Below are positions 1-10,596 of a stretch of DNA of 64,000 nucleotides, piece after piece (position 1 is the first letter of the stretch; each line of letters opens with the position of its first letter). The notes under the pieces were generated by a model. That model ran no database searches. It was given only the letters and a program-made list of their open reading frames with translations, and was not told the DNA's origin. This DNA comes from Shewanella sp. c952. GTDB taxonomy: Bacteria > Pseudomonadota > Gammaproteobacteria > Enterobacterales > Shewanellaceae. The position numbers were made by a program, and so were the translations under genes. The stretch is taken from assembly GCF_019654975.1 (NCBI RefSeq), contig NZ_BPEW01000017.1:1-64000 (forward strand), written 5' to 3'.

Positions 1-548
1 ATAACTGTAGTATTTAGGGTTAATTAAACTGACCCTTAATTTGATAATAAATTGTTAAATATAGTTTTGGTGATAATATTTACTGTAAACGTCTAAAAAT
101 AAGTGTCTTCGAGCTCTCGGCCTTTTTCCTACCATGGGTTTGTTGTGCTGTCAATGGTGGGGTGGGTGGATTTGTGTGCTCCCCCTCAAAACCCATGCAA
201 AGCAAATGCATTGATTGATTTGAATCAATTTTGAATGGTATAAATTCACTACTGGAAGCCCCCGTTATGTATTGCAAGTAACTGATATTACTTATTTGTT
301 ATCAAAATACCTGCTCGAATGGGATGGTGGTCACAATAATTGCTTTTATTGAGATGTTACGCTGCAGCTTGTCAGTATTTTTGGCTTTAAATTACACAAA
401 TTATGAATTAAACAACGAAACGTAGCCAAGTAGGCCTTTTTTGAAGAAGAGTGCCTAAGTGTCTGCATTAATATTCCTATATAGGCAGTTATGATTGTTG
501 ATGGGGATCTAACAATAATAATTGGACGCACCACCTAAGGAGTCACAA
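1..548 (+). promoter_or_regulatory. Long AT-rich leader region upstream of cydA
   Basis: No convincing gene is seen in the first 548 bases. The short reverse-strand open frame at 80-277 has no recognisable product and no good ribosome-binding site. The stretch ends with the cydA Shine-Dalgarno AAGGAG at 537-542. It holds an FNR-type palindrome at 215-228. An ArcA-like stretch, GTTAATTAAAC at 19-29, matches the first ten bases of the usual ArcA consensus but lies over 500 bp from the gene, so it is only suggestive. A long regulated leader fits an oxygen-controlled oxidase operon. Confidence 0.5.
215..228. promoter_or_regulatory. FNR/EtrA-type binding site upstream of cydABX
   Basis: The sequence TTGAT-TTGA-ATCAA is a perfect match to the FNR palindrome (TTGAT, four bases, ATCAA). 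It sits about 320 bp before the cydA start. Cytochrome bd genes are commonly controlled by FNR/ArcA-type regulators, so control of cydABX by oxygen is the natural inference. No transcription start was mapped, so whether it activates or represses is unknown. Confidence 0.6.
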
Positions 549-2105
549 ATGATTTTAGAAGAGGTTGTTGAGCTGTCGCGCTTTCAGTTTGCGATGACAG
601 CCATGTATCACTTCCTATTTGTTCCCTTGACCTTGGGGTTAGCATTTTTGCTAGCCATTATGGAATCACTTTATGTGATGACCAATAAGCAAATCTATAA
701 AGATATGACCAAGTTCTGGGGTAAATTATTCGGTATCAACTTTGCACTTGGCGTAGCAACCGGTTTGGCGATGGAGTTCCAGTTCGGTACGAACTGGTCA
801 TACTATTCGCATTACGTCGGGGACATTTTTGGTGCACCACTTGCGATTGAAGGCTTGATGGCTTTCTTCCTCGAATCGACGCTAGTCGGTATGTTCTTCT
901 TTGGTTGGGATCGCTTTAGCAAACGCCAACATCTTGCTGTAACTTGGTTAGTCGCTTTAGGCTCAAACATGTCAGCATTGTGGATCTTGGTTGCTAACGG
1001 TTGGATGCAAAACCCAGTTGGGTCAGTATTTAACTATGAAACCATGCGTATGGAGATGACCAGTTTTGCTGAAGTAATATTTAACCCTGTAGCGCAGGTG
1101 AAGTTTGTTCACACTGTTGCCTCTGGTTATGTTGCTGGCGCAATGTTCGTGTTGTCGATTAGTGCTTACTACATCTTGAAGAAGCGTGACTTGCCGTTTG
1201 CCCGTCGCTCATTTGCTATTGCAGCAAGCTTCGGTATGGCTTCTATCCTTTCAGTTATCGTACTGGGTGATGAATCAGGCTATAAAGTCGGTGAAGTACA
1301 ACGTGTTAAGTTGGCTGCAATTGAAGCTGAATGGCACACTGAGCCAGCACCAGCTGCATTTACTGCGGTAGGTTTCCCTAATCAAGAAACACAGCACACC
1401 GATTATGCAATCAAAATCCCGTACGCGATGGGTATTATCGCTACGCGTTCACTGGATGAAGAAGTTATCGGGATTAAAGATCTGATTGCTGATCACGAAG
1501 TGCGTATTCGCAACGGTATGGTGGCATACGGCCTGCTTGAACAGCTTCGTGCTGGCAATGAAACACCTGAGATTAGAGCTGCATTTGAAGAGTCAAAAGT
1601 GGATCTTGGCTATGGTCTATTGTTGAAGCGTTATACCGATAAAGTGGTTGATGCAACGGATGAACAGATTAAAGCGGCAGCTGATGACTCTATTCCAAAC
1701 GTAGCGCCTATGTTCTGGTCTTTCCGTGTCATGGTTGGCGCAGGGATGATCATGTTGTTAGTGTTTGCAGCAGCATTCTGGCAAAGCACACGTCATCAAA
1801 TCGAAGAGAAAAAATGGGTACTAAAAGCGGCGCTTTACAGTCTACCTCTGCCATGGATCGCCATTGAATGTGGTTGGTTCGTTGCTGAGTATGGCCGTCA
1901 ACCGTGGACGATTTCTGAAGTATTACCGACCTTTATGTCAGCTTCTAGTTTGTCGGTTAATGATCTATTGTTCAGTATCATTTCGATTACCGTATTCTAT
2001 TCAATCTTGCTTGTGATTGAGCTCTATCTAATGATTAAGTTTGCTCGAAAAGGACCTAGTTGTTTGAAGACGGGTCGTTATCACTTTGAAAAGCTTGATG
2101 CCTAA
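549..2105 (+). CDS. cydA: Cytochrome bd quinol oxidase subunit I (CydA)
   Basis: This inner-membrane subunit carries the haems b558, b595 and d and oxidises quinol while reducing oxygen to water. The 518-residue product is close to the length of the E. coli protein, so it has the long Q-loop. Visible landmarks are [12 protein letters not shown] (haem ligand His near the N-terminus), [13 protein letters not shown] (second His), [12 protein letters not shown] (axial Met) and the GRQPW motif near the C-terminus. The ATG at 549 is chosen over an in-frame TTG at 522 because AAGGAG lies at 537-542, ideally spaced. It is followed by cydB after 15 bp and by cydX, forming one operon ending at the hairpin at 3416-3443. 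Confidence 0.97.
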   Translation: MILEEVVELSRFQFAMTAMYHFLFVPLTLGLAFLLAIMESLYVMTNKQIYKDMTKFWGKLFGINFALGVATGLAMEFQFGTNWSYYSHYVGDIFGAPLAIEGLMAFFLESTLVGMFFFGWDRFSKRQHLAVTWLVALGSNMSALWILVANGWMQNPVGSVFNYETMRMEMTSFAEVIFNPVAQVKFVHTVASGYVAGAMFVLSISAYYILKKRDLPFARRSFAIAASFGMASILSVIVLGDESGYKVGEVQRVKLAAIEAEWHTEPAPAAFTAVGFPNQETQHTDYAIKIPYAMGIIATRSLDEEVIGIKDLIADHEVRIRNGMVAYGLLEQLRAGNETPEIRAAFEESKVDLGYGLLLKRYTDKVVDATDEQIKAAADDSIPNVAPMFWSFRVMVGAGMIMLLVFAAAFWQSTRHQIEEKKWVLKAALYSLPLPWIAIECGWFVAEYGRQPWTISEVLPTFMSASSLSVNDLLFSIISITVFYSILLVIELYLMIKFARKGPSCLKTGRYHFEKLDA

Positions 2106-2120
2106 ACTGGAGATCTGATT

Positions 2121-3260
2121 ATGTTTGATTATGAAATGTTAAGATTCATCTGGTGGGCACTGATTGGCGTGCTGTTCATCGGTTTTGCTGTCACCGACGG
2201 TTTTGATATGGGTGTGGGTGCGTTGCTGCCAATTATTGGTAAAGACGATACTGACAGACGTATTATGATTAACTCTATCGCGCCTCACTGGGATGGTAAC
2301 CAAGTTTGGTTGATCACCGCTGGTGGCGCGCTGTTTGCTGCTTGGCCTATGGTCTACGGTGTGTCTTTCTCGGGTTTTTACGTCGCAATGATGTTGGTAT
2401 TATTTGCGTTGTTCCTAAGACCTGTAGGCTTTGACTACCGTTCTAAGATTGAAGATCCAAGATGGCGTAAGTCTTGGGACTGGGCGTTATTTGTTGGTGG
2501 TTTTGTACCGCCACTGATTATCGGTGTGGCATTTGGTAATTTATTGCAAGGGGTGCCGTTTAACTTTGACGAATACCTTCGTGCAACCTACCACGGTGGC
2601 TTCTTCGGTCTACTGAATCCATTTGGGATACTTGCTGGCTTAGTGTGTGTAAGCATGTTTATGTTGCAAGGTTCTACTTGGTTACAGATGAAGACAGAAG
2701 GCGAGCTACGCGAACGTGCTGCCAAGATGTCGCAGTTACTGTCTGTGCTATTGTTTGTGTTCTTTGGCGCTGCTGGCGTATGGTTAATCAACGGAATTGA
2801 TGGCTATGTGATTACCTCTGCAATCGACACGGCTGGCTTATCAGATCCAACCTTGAAGACTGTTGCAGTAGAAGCGGGTGCATGGTTAGTTAACTACGAT
2901 AAGTACCCTGTGACTATGCTGTTCCCTGTATTGGGTCTACTGATGCCTATTTTGGTTTTGCTATCAAGCCGCATGAATCGTTCAGGTTTTGCGTTCTTCT
3001 TTAGCTCAATAGGTATTGCCGCTGTTATCTTAACGTGTGGCGCAGCGATGTTCCCATTCGTTATGCCGTCGTCACTAGAGCCAAACGTGAGTTTGACTAT
3101 GTGGGATGCAACGGCGAGTGAAGTATCACTAACGGTAATGACATGGGCTGCAATCATCTTTGTACCGATTGTATTGAGCTATACAGTGTATACTTACTTG
3201 AAGATGTTTGGCCGCTTATCGCGTCAGTTCATTGAAAAGAACAAGACCTCACTTTACTAA
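2121..3260 (+). CDS. cydB: Cytochrome bd quinol oxidase subunit II (CydB)
   Basis: This membrane subunit pairs with CydA in the bd-type terminal oxidase. The 379-residue length is usual for the family. It begins with the typical FIWWALIGVLFIGFAVTDGFDMG segment pattern, in which TDGFDMG is a CydB hallmark, and continues with SIAPHWDGNQVWLI. About nine hydrophobic segments are visible. The start ATG follows CTGGAGATCTGATT, with GGAG as ribosome-binding site. It lies 15 bp after cydA and 14 bp before cydX, so the three are surely cotranscribed. Confidence 0.97.
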   Translation: MFDYEMLRFIWWALIGVLFIGFAVTDGFDMGVGALLPIIGKDDTDRRIMINSIAPHWDGNQVWLITAGGALFAAWPMVYGVSFSGFYVAMMLVLFALFLRPVGFDYRSKIEDPRWRKSWDWALFVGGFVPPLIIGVAFGNLLQGVPFNFDEYLRATYHGGFFGLLNPFGILAGLVCVSMFMLQGSTWLQMKTEGELRERAAKMSQLLSVLLFVFFGAAGVWLINGIDGYVITSAIDTAGLSDPTLKTVAVEAGAWLVNYDKYPVTMLFPVLGLLMPILVLLSSRMNRSGFAFFFSSIGIAAVILTCGAAMFPFVMPSSLEPNVSLTMWDATASEVSLTVMTWAAIIFVPIVLSYTVYTYLKMFGRLSRQFIEKNKTSLY

Positions 3261-3274
3261 TAGGAGCCTAAATT

Positions 3275-3391
3275 ATGTGGTATTTTGCTTGGATTTTAGG
3301 CGTATTGTTAGCCTGTTCTTTCGGTATTATTAATGCTCTTTGGTTAGAAAATACTGAAAATATGGACCGTGAAACTGAGACTGAAGATTAA
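3275..3391 (+). CDS. cydX: Cytochrome bd small subunit CydX
   Basis: This 38-residue single-pass membrane peptide stabilises the haems of cytochrome bd. It begins MWYFAWILGVLLACSFGIIN, the conserved CydX/YbgT start, then has NALWLE and an acidic tail ending ETETED. A good ribosome-binding site (TAGGAGCC) lies 12 bp upstream, and the gene directly follows cydB. It is short enough to be missed by gene finders with length cut-offs. Confidence 0.95.
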   Translation: MWYFAWILGVLLACSFGIINALWLENTENMDRETETED

Positions 3392-3415
3392 TATCTAACT
3401 CAATGACGCACAGTA

Positions 3416-3443
3416 AAAGCCCCGCAATCGCGGGGCTTTTTGT
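3416..3443 (+). terminator. Rho-independent terminator of cydABX
   Basis: The hairpin AAAGCCCCGC-AATC-GCGGGGCTTT is followed by a run of T. It lies 25 bp after the cydX stop and before a gene on the opposite strand. Confidence 0.9.
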
Positions 3444-3497
3444 TTGTTATGGCTTCACTCTGAGATTAATCGACCCTTTAGATATTTATCTATGAAG

Positions 3498-3821
3498 TTA
3501 GAAATTGCTAAAACGTAAGGTCTGCAAAACAATCCCGATCGCTGTGATGAAGATGCCTAGATAAGTTAAGTACAGATGGCTTTTAGGTGAGAATAACAGT
3601 GGTTTCATGGTACAGCTTAGCGTCTGTTTTAAGGGGATAAAGAACATCTTTGGCAATAAGCCGGCACAAAATAGCGTGACTGAAGCACCTATATGGATCA
3701 ACAGACTATCGAATTTCAGATCGGAGCTGAGGTAGTTATAACTTGCTGCGCTTGCAAGGATAAAGCTGGTGCCCCAGCAGAAGGTAGTTATTAATATATC
3801 TTTAAAATGCAAATCTGGCAT
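3498..3821 (-). CDS. Small inner-membrane protein of unknown function
   Basis: This 107-residue protein has three to four hydrophobic stretches: around residues 9-30 (ILITTFCWGTSFILASAAS), about 43-62 (LIHIGASVTLFCAGLLP) and near the C-terminus (YLTYLGIFITAIGIVLQTL). I do not recognise the family. The ATG at 3821 is chosen because AAGGAG lies just upstream on the reverse strand; a GTG two codons earlier would overlap that site. It stands alone, convergent with cydABX. The function is unknown. Confidence 0.65.
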   Translation of the reverse strand: MPDLHFKDILITTFCWGTSFILASAASYNYLSSDLKFDSLLIHIGASVTLFCAGLLPKMFFIPLKQTLSCTMKPLLFSPKSHLYLTYLGIFITAIGIVLQTLRFSNF

Positions 3822-3984
3822 TAACACTCCTTGTTAATCTATCATCTTGTTAATATTGTTTTTTTAATGGTGACAATCAGCTATAAGCGTATTCTTACAC
3901 TAGCATTTTTAGTTATTTTTCTGAAGTGAATGCTTTTCAGATAGAAGCTGCCGAGTGATTACTGATGGCCATCAACTGTTGTTC

Positions 3985-4020
3985 AAAAGAAAAGGCAACA
4001 GTAATAATGCTGTTGCCTTT
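3985..4020 (-). terminator. Terminator after the chemoreceptor at 4084-6087
   Basis: The inverted repeat AAAGGCAACAG / CTGTTGCCTTT (3991-4001 and 4010-4020) has an 8-base loop. Read on the reverse strand it is followed by TTTTC, which fits a factor-independent terminator for the chemoreceptor gene. Confidence 0.8.
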
Positions 4021-4083
4021 AGGCGGAACGCTATATTTATAAGCCCCTGACTATAGGGTGATTATAGGGCTGGTAGCAATACG

Positions 4084-6087
4084 CTAAGCCTTAAATACGC
4101 TGATTTTTTGTTTAATATCATCGGCAATTACCGCGAGATCTTCCGCTGAATTAACCGTGTCACCTGAGCGCTGCTCACCATCTCTAGCAAGCTCCGTTAT
4201 TTGGTGCAGATTTCGAGTGATCTCTTCAGCCACTGCACTTTGTTGTTCAGTTGCGCTGGCAATACTGCTTGAAGCTGTTGCAAGTTCACCAATACTTTCG
4301 GTAATAGTGATTAATAGCTCTGTAGCTTCCTTGCCCTGTATTGCTGAGCGATCACCAAGCTCATTGCTTTGGTTCATTTGCGTCGCAGTGGCTTTTACTT
4401 GAGTTTGCAACTGACCAATAGTTTGCGAGATCTCAGAGGTCGACGTTTGCGTACGTTGAGCTAACGTACGCACTTCATCAGCAACAACAGCAAAGCCTCG
4501 ACCTTGTTCTCCAGCTCTTGCAGCTTCAATGGCGGCATTGAGTGCCAGTAAGTTAGTTTGTTCTGCGATGCTATTAATGACTTCAGTGACCTGGCTAATG
4601 GCGATGCTTTCTTTACTAACAAGTTCGACACTCGTATGGCTGGTTGCTAGCTGCTGGCTCAGTGCTTCTAAACCATGTAAGAGCTGCTCTAAGTGTTGCT
4701 TACCGTCTTGGCTCGCGATATCAACTTGCTGGCTCATGCTTGCGCCTTCACTTGCATGATTAGCGACATCACGAACCGATGCTGACATCTCTTCGATTGC
4801 GGTGGCTATTTGGTCCGTTTGCGCCATTAATGCTTGAGACTCTTCGCCATTTAATCTGGCTGTTTCTTGAGTTTGCATAGCGTGCGCTTGCAAAGAGGTT
4901 ACTGATTGCTGCAGCGAAATAATTAACTCGCTTAAGTTTGTCGCCATGCGCGAGGCACTTTGGGTGATCTGGTCAACCTCATTTTTTGAGTTAGTATCTG
5001 TTTTAGCAAAAGACTGCGAAAGATCGCCTTTACCCAAGTTGTCTAGCTGTACTTCCAACACTCTAAGAGGTTTTAGTGTTCTAAGTAAGATTAATGACAG
5101 CAATAGAGTAATCACCAGTAACCCAATAACACTGACGGTAAAGTTTATAGACAGTAGCTGACCACTCTCTTCATTAAGTTCTTTCATAGGCACTTGACCC
5201 ACTAATGCCCAGTTCCAGCCTGGTATATTAATGGTGTAAGCGTATGACATTGAGCCATTATTATTGCGGTACTCAAATGAGCCTCTGTCCATTAATGCTT
5301 GCTCAATGGTGATACCGTTTAGCACCTGATTACCGACTTCAGCGCCGACCTCATCACCTGGGTGAGCCACAATAGTATTGTCTGACTTACGAATGATAAG
5401 GAAGCTACCTGATTCTTCTAAACGTAAGCTGTTAGTGGCTTTACGAAGTTGCTCTAGCGAAGCACTGATATCAAAACCGATATAGAGAATACCAATAACT
5501 ACGCCAGAAGCGCTTTTTATTGGACGGTATACGGTCATGTAGTCTTTACCAAAGAGACGAGCGTATCCCTCATAGACTTGCCCTTTAAGCAATGTAGCGT
5601 AACCCGGATGGCTTTTACCTAGATGAGTCCCGAGCGCTCGCTTGCCATCAGCCTTTTTCAAGGAGGTAGCGATACGCATAAAATCTTCGCCATCCCTTAC
5701 AAATACCGTTGCGTTACCGCCTGTTAGTTTTGAATAACGATCGACTTTACTCTTAGAGGAGTTGATCTGTTCACGTTCATGAACCAGTGCGGGGGTGGCT
5801 TTTCCCATGACTCGAACCGTTCTATCAGGCTTATGAAAATTACCTGGATACATGGCTCTAAAAACATCGGCATTACGATGAGCAAGCGCTAATAAGCTGT
5901 CGTATTGCAGTTCGATAAGGTCAGCGGTGCCATGCATTTGTGCTTGCAGCGCCGTTTCGGCTTTTTCTGTTAGCACATTTGAAGCAGACATATAGGAGAT
6001 GCTGCCTAAAATGCCAAAAACGATAATAGTGAGAATAAATGCGACCAATCCGATCTGTTTGGCTACTGGCCAGTTTTTATAATTCAT
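4084..6087 (-). CDS. Methyl-accepting chemotaxis protein, single-Cache sensor
   Basis: This transmembrane chemoreceptor signals to CheA/CheW and biases flagellar rotation. Of 667 residues, a transmembrane helix lies at about 12-32, a periplasmic Cache-type domain at about 40-305 (it contains [21 protein letters not shown], typical of the Cache_3-Cache_2 fusion class), a second helix at about 312-335, then HAMP and a methyl-accepting cytoplasmic domain. The signalling tip [20 protein letters not shown] lies near 508-528. No C-terminal CheR-tethering pentapeptide is present. It is a single gene; the ligand cannot be told from sequence. Confidence 0.94.
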   Translation of the reverse strand: MNYKNWPVAKQIGLVAFILTIIVFGILGSISYMSASNVLTEKAETALQAQMHGTADLIELQYDSLLALAHRNADVFRAMYPGNFHKPDRTVRVMGKATPALVHEREQINSSKSKVDRYSKLTGGNATVFVRDGEDFMRIATSLKKADGKRALGTHLGKSHPGYATLLKGQVYEGYARLFGKDYMTVYRPIKSASGVVIGILYIGFDISASLEQLRKATNSLRLEESGSFLIIRKSDNTIVAHPGDEVGAEVGNQVLNGITIEQALMDRGSFEYRNNNGSMSYAYTINIPGWNWALVGQVPMKELNEESGQLLSINFTVSVIGLLVITLLLSLILLRTLKPLRVLEVQLDNLGKGDLSQSFAKTDTNSKNEVDQITQSASRMATNLSELIISLQQSVTSLQAHAMQTQETARLNGEESQALMAQTDQIATAIEEMSASVRDVANHASEGASMSQQVDIASQDGKQHLEQLLHGLEALSQQLATSHTSVELVSKESIAISQVTEVINSIAEQTNLLALNAAIEAARAGEQGRGFAVVADEVRTLAQRTQTSTSEISQTIGQLQTQVKATATQMNQSNELGDRSAIQGKEATELLITITESIGELATASSSIASATEQQSAVAEEITRNLHQITELARDGEQRSGDTVNSAEDLAVIADDIKQKISVFKA

Positions 6088-6263
6088 AACGGCTTCTAGT
6101 TATAGTTAGAAAGTAGCGGTTAATTTAATCGAATTTTCAAACAATAAATTTGATATAGGTCTATTAGTTATCGAATTTAGCTAAAAATGCTAATAATAAG
6201 TTTTTAATCTAATGAGTGTGCGGTAAGTATCTAATTTTCAAGTTTATATAAGCGTAATGTAAT

Positions 6264-6287
6264 AAAGCCCTCTGCTGAGAGGGCTTT
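6264..6287 (-). terminator. Terminator of the RND efflux operon
   Basis: The hairpin AAAGCCCTCT-GCTG-AGAGGGCTTT lies 45 bp beyond the stop of the permease gene and before the next reverse-strand gene. T-rich sequence flanks both sides, so it may work in both directions. Confidence 0.75.
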
Positions 6288-6331
6288 GTATTTTTGTCTT
6301 TTTTATTACAGAGTGGCAATGAAATAAAAAT

Positions 6332-9300
6332 CTAACTTGCAGAAATGGTGTCCACGTTTGGAATCGGTTTATTAATAATGCTTTTTTTAGGTCGCATGAT
6401 TAAGTGATACATAGTTGGCACCCAAACTAACGATAGAAGTGTTGTTAGCAGTGTTCCACCTGCAATAGCGATTGCGAAGGGGGGCCAAAACCCACCGCCG
6501 GCGATAATCAATGGCAGAAACCCACCAATAGTGGTAATGGTGGTCGAACCGATATGACGACCACAGCTGGCGACAAGATCAACAATTACATCTGTATCGC
6601 CTTTTCTAGCGGCGGCCACCTCTTCCAACTCAGCTAAAATAACAATCGCTGCATTAATCGCAAGTCCCATCAAACCCAGCAGACCAATTATCACGGTAAA
6701 ACCGAACGGGTAACCAAAAGTATAAACGGCAAGTAATCCAAGCCCCGCAGATTGCATCGCGCTAAACAGTATAATGCCGGTTAGTCTGAATGAGTTGAAT
6801 GACAACACCACAGTGGCAAAGAGCAGGGTAACCACTAACACTAGGTTGGACATCAAATTGCCGACTGCTTCATTACGTTTTGCGCTTTCGCCGCCGACCT
6901 CAATACGATAGCCTCCAGGTAAGGCAATAGCGTCTAGCTTATCTTTAGCGCGATCGAGTACTTCTTGCGGCAAGACACCGCTGGTGATGTATGCCTCAAT
7001 CGTGTTGACTCTTTGTCCGTCTCTACGCGGAATCGCGCCGCGGCTCACCTCAATTTTGTTGCTTGATATCGCCGACAACGGAATACCATTGCCATTGCCC
7101 GACACCAACATTAATCCAGATAGTTTTGTTTGCTCTTCGCGAGTACTGTCGTGTAACCGTACTCTTATAGGTAGAGATTCTGTTTGCTCTAATATACTGC
7201 CGCCGTAAATCCCGGTGGTGGCCATTTCAACTTGCTTGGCAATATCCGTTAATGACAAGCCGCTCATCAGGCTGGCATCTTCATTGACCTGTAACCAAAC
7301 CTTAGGCGCACCAGCACTTAAAGTCGCGCGAGTGTGGATAACGTCAGTAGTGTCACTGAGAACTTTCCTTACTTGCTCACCGAGTAATTTTAGTTGGTCG
7401 AGGTTCGGGCCAAAAATTCGCAGCTCTACCGGAGCATTAAACGGCGGTCCTTGTTCAAGCTTTCTGACAATGACCTGAGCTTGTGGAAAATCAATATCGA
7501 GCGATTTTTGTAGCTGTGGAATAAGTTTGTTTGCGGTATCAAAGTCACTGACCTTTACCATTGCTTGGGCATAATGACTCGCCCCTTGTTGACGCTGCAG
7601 TAGATTGTAGTAAAAAGAGGGAGCGTTACCGCCAATCACCCAATCTATTCGGGTGATGCCGTCAGTTTCTCTTAGGGCCTTATCCATCAACTCTACTTGA
7701 ATACGAGTATTGTCGACACTGACATGGGGCGCTAAATAAACTTCTATTTGAAACATATCGCGATCTGAAGGCGGAAAGAATTGCTCGGTCATCTTGCCCG
7801 CGGCAATAAAGCCCATAACGGGGAGAATACCGATGACAACGGCTGATAGTAGCGGGCGAGACAGTGCAAAAGATAAACTGCGCCTAAAGGCATTGCTCAT
7901 TAGTGGCAGCTTTATACCGTGGTGGTACCAGCGCGTACCTTTGCCATCAACACCAAAGCGACCCGCCAGTCCTGCAATGATGGTGTGCGAGATAATAAAT
8001 GAGCCGAGTAGGGCGAACATGACTGAGATGGCAATACCACCAACAAACTCGCCGGCAGCGCCAGGCATCAATACTATCGGCGCGAAAGCTAGCATGGTGG
8101 TAATAGTGGAGCCTGCCAGTGGCAACCACAAATGCTGTAGCGTCTCTTTTACGGCGCGAATTCTGTCTTGCCCTTGCTGGCGTCGCTGAGAAATGGCATC
8201 AACAATAACAATAGCGTTATCAACCATGATCCCAAGCGCTACGACCAAACCTGTGACTGACATTTGATGAATAGGTAAGCCGATATACTTCATGCAGGCG
8301 AGGGTGAATAGCGCTGTGAGTGGCAGTGATAGCGAGACAATAACGGCATTTCTGAGGCCAAGGGTTAACATCAGTACCGCAAGAATTATCACAAAGCCCA
8401 GTAGCAGGCTACCGACTAATCCGCTCAGTCTGTCTGTGGTGTAATGCTCTTGATCAAATAACCACTCTATTTCAATATTGGCGGGGATCCCAGCTTGCAT
8501 CTCATCGACAACAAGACGCACTTTTTCAAGCCAAAGATCGACGCGGGTATTGTTAAGCATACGGGCTGCAACCATCACCCCTTGTTGTTGCTCAACCAAT
8601 GCAATACTGGTGGCTGGCATTTTCGGTTGTCTGCTAATGGCTGCGATATCGCCTAAACGAATGATTTGGCCGCTGTTGGTGACTTTTAAAGGTACTTCTC
8701 TAACACGTGCCATGGAGTCGAGTTCGCCAGAGACTTCTACTAGCGCTCGAAAATTATTGTTGTTGATTTCGCCAGCGGCCACTTTCGCGTCAGCGTTCTG
8801 TAATATTTGAGCGATTCCCTTGGGCGTCAATTGCAGTTGATTAACCTTATGGCCATCAAGCTGAACTAAAATTTCCTCAGTGGGTTGGCCGTAAAGTTTG
8901 ACAAAATTGGTGCCATTTAACAGCCGTAGTCGGCTTTGAAGTTCTTTGGCATAGCGGTTTAACATGTCGGTGCGTACGGCGCCTTCTCCACGCCAAGCAA
9001 TGCCTAGAATAGCGGTATTGGCGTAGCCAACTTTATCATCGAGAATGGCATTCTGCGCTGAGGTTGGCAGTAGACCTTTTGCATCAGAGATCATATCTCT
9101 TGCACGTGACCAAACTGGCGCAGTTTCTAACACATTATCTTTAAGCTCAAGTTGGATCACTGAGATCCCAGGTCGAGACGTGGACTGCACCAGCTTTAGC
9201 TCTTCTAAACGGCGTAGTTCACTTTCGAGTACTTCGGTGACCAGTGCTTCAACGCGTTCAGCAGATGCACCAGGGTAGTGAGTGATAACAGAGGCAAAGC

Positions 9301-9421
9301 GGTTGGTAATATCCGGATCTTCCATACGGGGGAGGCTTGATATTGCGCCTAAACCTGCAACTAATAACAGTGCGATGACTAAGCTAATTAAGCGGCCATT
9401 TTCTACTAATGCCTTAACCAT
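6332..9421 (-). CDS. RND-family efflux pump permease
   Basis: This inner-membrane, proton-driven export pump of the AcrB/MexB superfamily has 1029 residues, with an N-terminal helix, two large periplasmic loops and two sets of six helices. In the fourth helix the proton-relay region reads GIMVDNAIVIVDA (about residues 395-407), with Asp-Asn where AcrB has Asp-Asp. The adaptor gene ends 5 bp upstream, so the two are cotranslated. No outer-membrane channel gene is nearby, so a TolC-type protein encoded elsewhere is needed. A TetR-type regulator is divergently transcribed. The substrate is unknown; drug or toxic-compound export is inferred from family. Confidence 0.93.
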   Translation of the reverse strand: MVKALVENGRLISLVIALLLVAGLGAISSLPRMEDPDITNRFASVITHYPGASAERVEALVTEVLESELRRLEELKLVQSTSRPGISVIQLELKDNVLETAPVWSRARDMISDAKGLLPTSAQNAILDDKVGYANTAILGIAWRGEGAVRTDMLNRYAKELQSRLRLLNGTNFVKLYGQPTEEILVQLDGHKVNQLQLTPKGIAQILQNADAKVAAGEINNNNFRALVEVSGELDSMARVREVPLKVTNSGQIIRLGDIAAISRQPKMPATSIALVEQQQGVMVAARMLNNTRVDLWLEKVRLVVDEMQAGIPANIEIEWLFDQEHYTTDRLSGLVGSLLLGFVIILAVLMLTLGLRNAVIVSLSLPLTALFTLACMKYIGLPIHQMSVTGLVVALGIMVDNAIVIVDAISQRRQQGQDRIRAVKETLQHLWLPLAGSTITTMLAFAPIVLMPGAAGEFVGGIAISVMFALLGSFIISHTIIAGLAGRFGVDGKGTRWYHHGIKLPLMSNAFRRSLSFALSRPLLSAVVIGILPVMGFIAAGKMTEQFFPPSDRDMFQIEVYLAPHVSVDNTRIQVELMDKALRETDGITRIDWVIGGNAPSFYYNLLQRQQGASHYAQAMVKVSDFDTANKLIPQLQKSLDIDFPQAQVIVRKLEQGPPFNAPVELRIFGPNLDQLKLLGEQVRKVLSDTTDVIHTRATLSAGAPKVWLQVNEDASLMSGLSLTDIAKQVEMATTGIYGGSILEQTESLPIRVRLHDSTREEQTKLSGLMLVSGNGNGIPLSAISSNKIEVSRGAIPRRDGQRVNTIEAYITSGVLPQEVLDRAKDKLDAIALPGGYRIEVGGESAKRNEAVGNLMSNLVLVVTLLFATVVLSFNSFRLTGIILFSAMQSAGLGLLAVYTFGYPFGFTVIIGLLGLMGLAINAAIVILAELEEVAAARKGDTDVIVDLVASCGRHIGSTTITTIGGFLPLIIAGGGFWPPFAIAIAGGTLLTTLLSLVWVPTMYHLIMRPKKSIINKPIPNVDTISAS

Positions 9422-9426
9422 TTCGA

Positions 9427-10539
9427 CTACCTCGTTGCTAAGCTAGTTTGGCGAGTGACGATTTGACCCGCGACCAACTTATGCAAACCTTGGTCAACAT
9501 AGGATTCGTTAGCGCTAATGGCACCATTTATAAAGGCTTTGTCTTTTGCGGTATAGATGATCTCTACATCTCTGCGCTCAATTCTGTCGCGTTGCTCATC
9601 ATCTTGGCTAATAACATAGATGTTCCATAAGCCGCGAACGCCATCAGTTAATGCCGAGATAGGCACCCAGTAACCGTCTGCTTGTATCGCGTGTTGGTAT
9701 GCAAGGTAACTCAGTTCACCATTGATGACGTCTGCATTAGCAGGCAGTGTCACTCGAAGCTCTACGGTGCGGGTTACCGGGTCTAGCTCAGCGCCTATAC
9801 CGGCAATAATGGCTTGATAAAACTTATCTCTAACGCGCAAATCAACGGTTTGGCCACTGCTTAAACTATTTGATACCGCCACAGGGACACCAATATAGGC
9901 TTGTACATTGTTGTGCTCAATTAAGGTAAATACAGGGCTGCCGATACTAATCACTTCGCCAAGGTTATGGCGGCGTTTACTGATACTGCCACTAAAAGGA
10001 GCTAACAGATCTGATTTTTGTATTTTGAGTTGATTGGCTTGGAATGAAGCGGCGAGGCGACTTTTTGCTGCTAATAAGCTATTGAGCTGACCCTTTTGTT
10101 CATCTAGTTGTTGCTCTGAAGCGTAGCCCTGTTTCTTTAATTTTAAGCTTCTGTTTAAGGTTGCTGTCGCTAAGTCTAGATCCGCCTTATTTTGTGCAAG
10201 ACTGGCGTTGAGTTCATTCTTCTCTGCTTGCAATAATCGGGTGTCTAGTTGAGCTAATAATTGTCCTTTGGCGACACTGTCTCCACTGTCGACCAAAAGT
10301 GCATTAATTTTCCCTGCTAATTCAAAACCTACGCCAGTGGTATTTCCTGCGCGAATGGTGCCTGAAAATTCTTGCGAGTAAGGGTAAGAAGATTCTGCCA
10401 CTAATTCACTGCTACTTACGGATTGATAACTCGGGGCATCTAAAGTTGCAACGGGGGCATCTTGGCATGCAGTTAATAAGCTAACTGCAACTAAGCCGGT
10501 AATAAGCCTACGACGAGTCAAAACTCTCATAATATCCAT
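9427..10539 (-). CDS. RND efflux periplasmic adaptor lipoprotein (membrane fusion protein)
   Basis: This 370-residue protein links the inner-membrane pump to the outer-membrane channel. It has a lipoprotein signal with lipobox LLTAC (Cys near residue 25), a biotinyl-lipoyl-like segment (GKINALLVDSGDSVAKGQLLAQLD), a coiled-coil hairpin (about residues 105-165) and a second lipoyl half (LLAPFSGSISKRRHNLGEVI). The start may be ATG at 10539 or the ATG three codons on. It is the first gene of the pump operon, and its promoter region holds two palindromic operators shared with the TetR-family gene. Confidence 0.92.
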   Translation of the reverse strand: MDIMRVLTRRRLITGLVAVSLLTACQDAPVATLDAPSYQSVSSSELVAESSYPYSQEFSGTIRAGNTTGVGFELAGKINALLVDSGDSVAKGQLLAQLDTRLLQAEKNELNASLAQNKADLDLATATLNRSLKLKKQGYASEQQLDEQKGQLNSLLAAKSRLAASFQANQLKIQKSDLLAPFSGSISKRRHNLGEVISIGSPVFTLIEHNNVQAYIGVPVAVSNSLSSGQTVDLRVRDKFYQAIIAGIGAELDPVTRTVELRVTLPANADVINGELSYLAYQHAIQADGYWVPISALTDGVRGLWNIYVISQDDEQRDRIERRDVEIIYTAKDKAFINGAISANESYVDQGLHKLVAGQIVTRQTSLATR

Positions 10540-10596
10540 TTTATAAAATCCGTTTGAGTTAAGTAAATGGTTAACACAGCGTAAAGGAAACGTTAA

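Noticed and set aside
80..277. Open reading frame on the reverse strand before cydA
   Set aside because: It has no recognisable product, an odd composition and no ribosome-binding site. The region looks like a regulatory leader.
522..548. TTG start giving a nine-residue longer CydA
   Set aside because: The AAGGAG at 537-542 serves the ATG at 549, and the known CydA N-terminus starts there.
7794..8189. 131-codon frame opposite the RND permease
   Set aside because: It is an antisense shadow of a well-supported gene and has no family signature.
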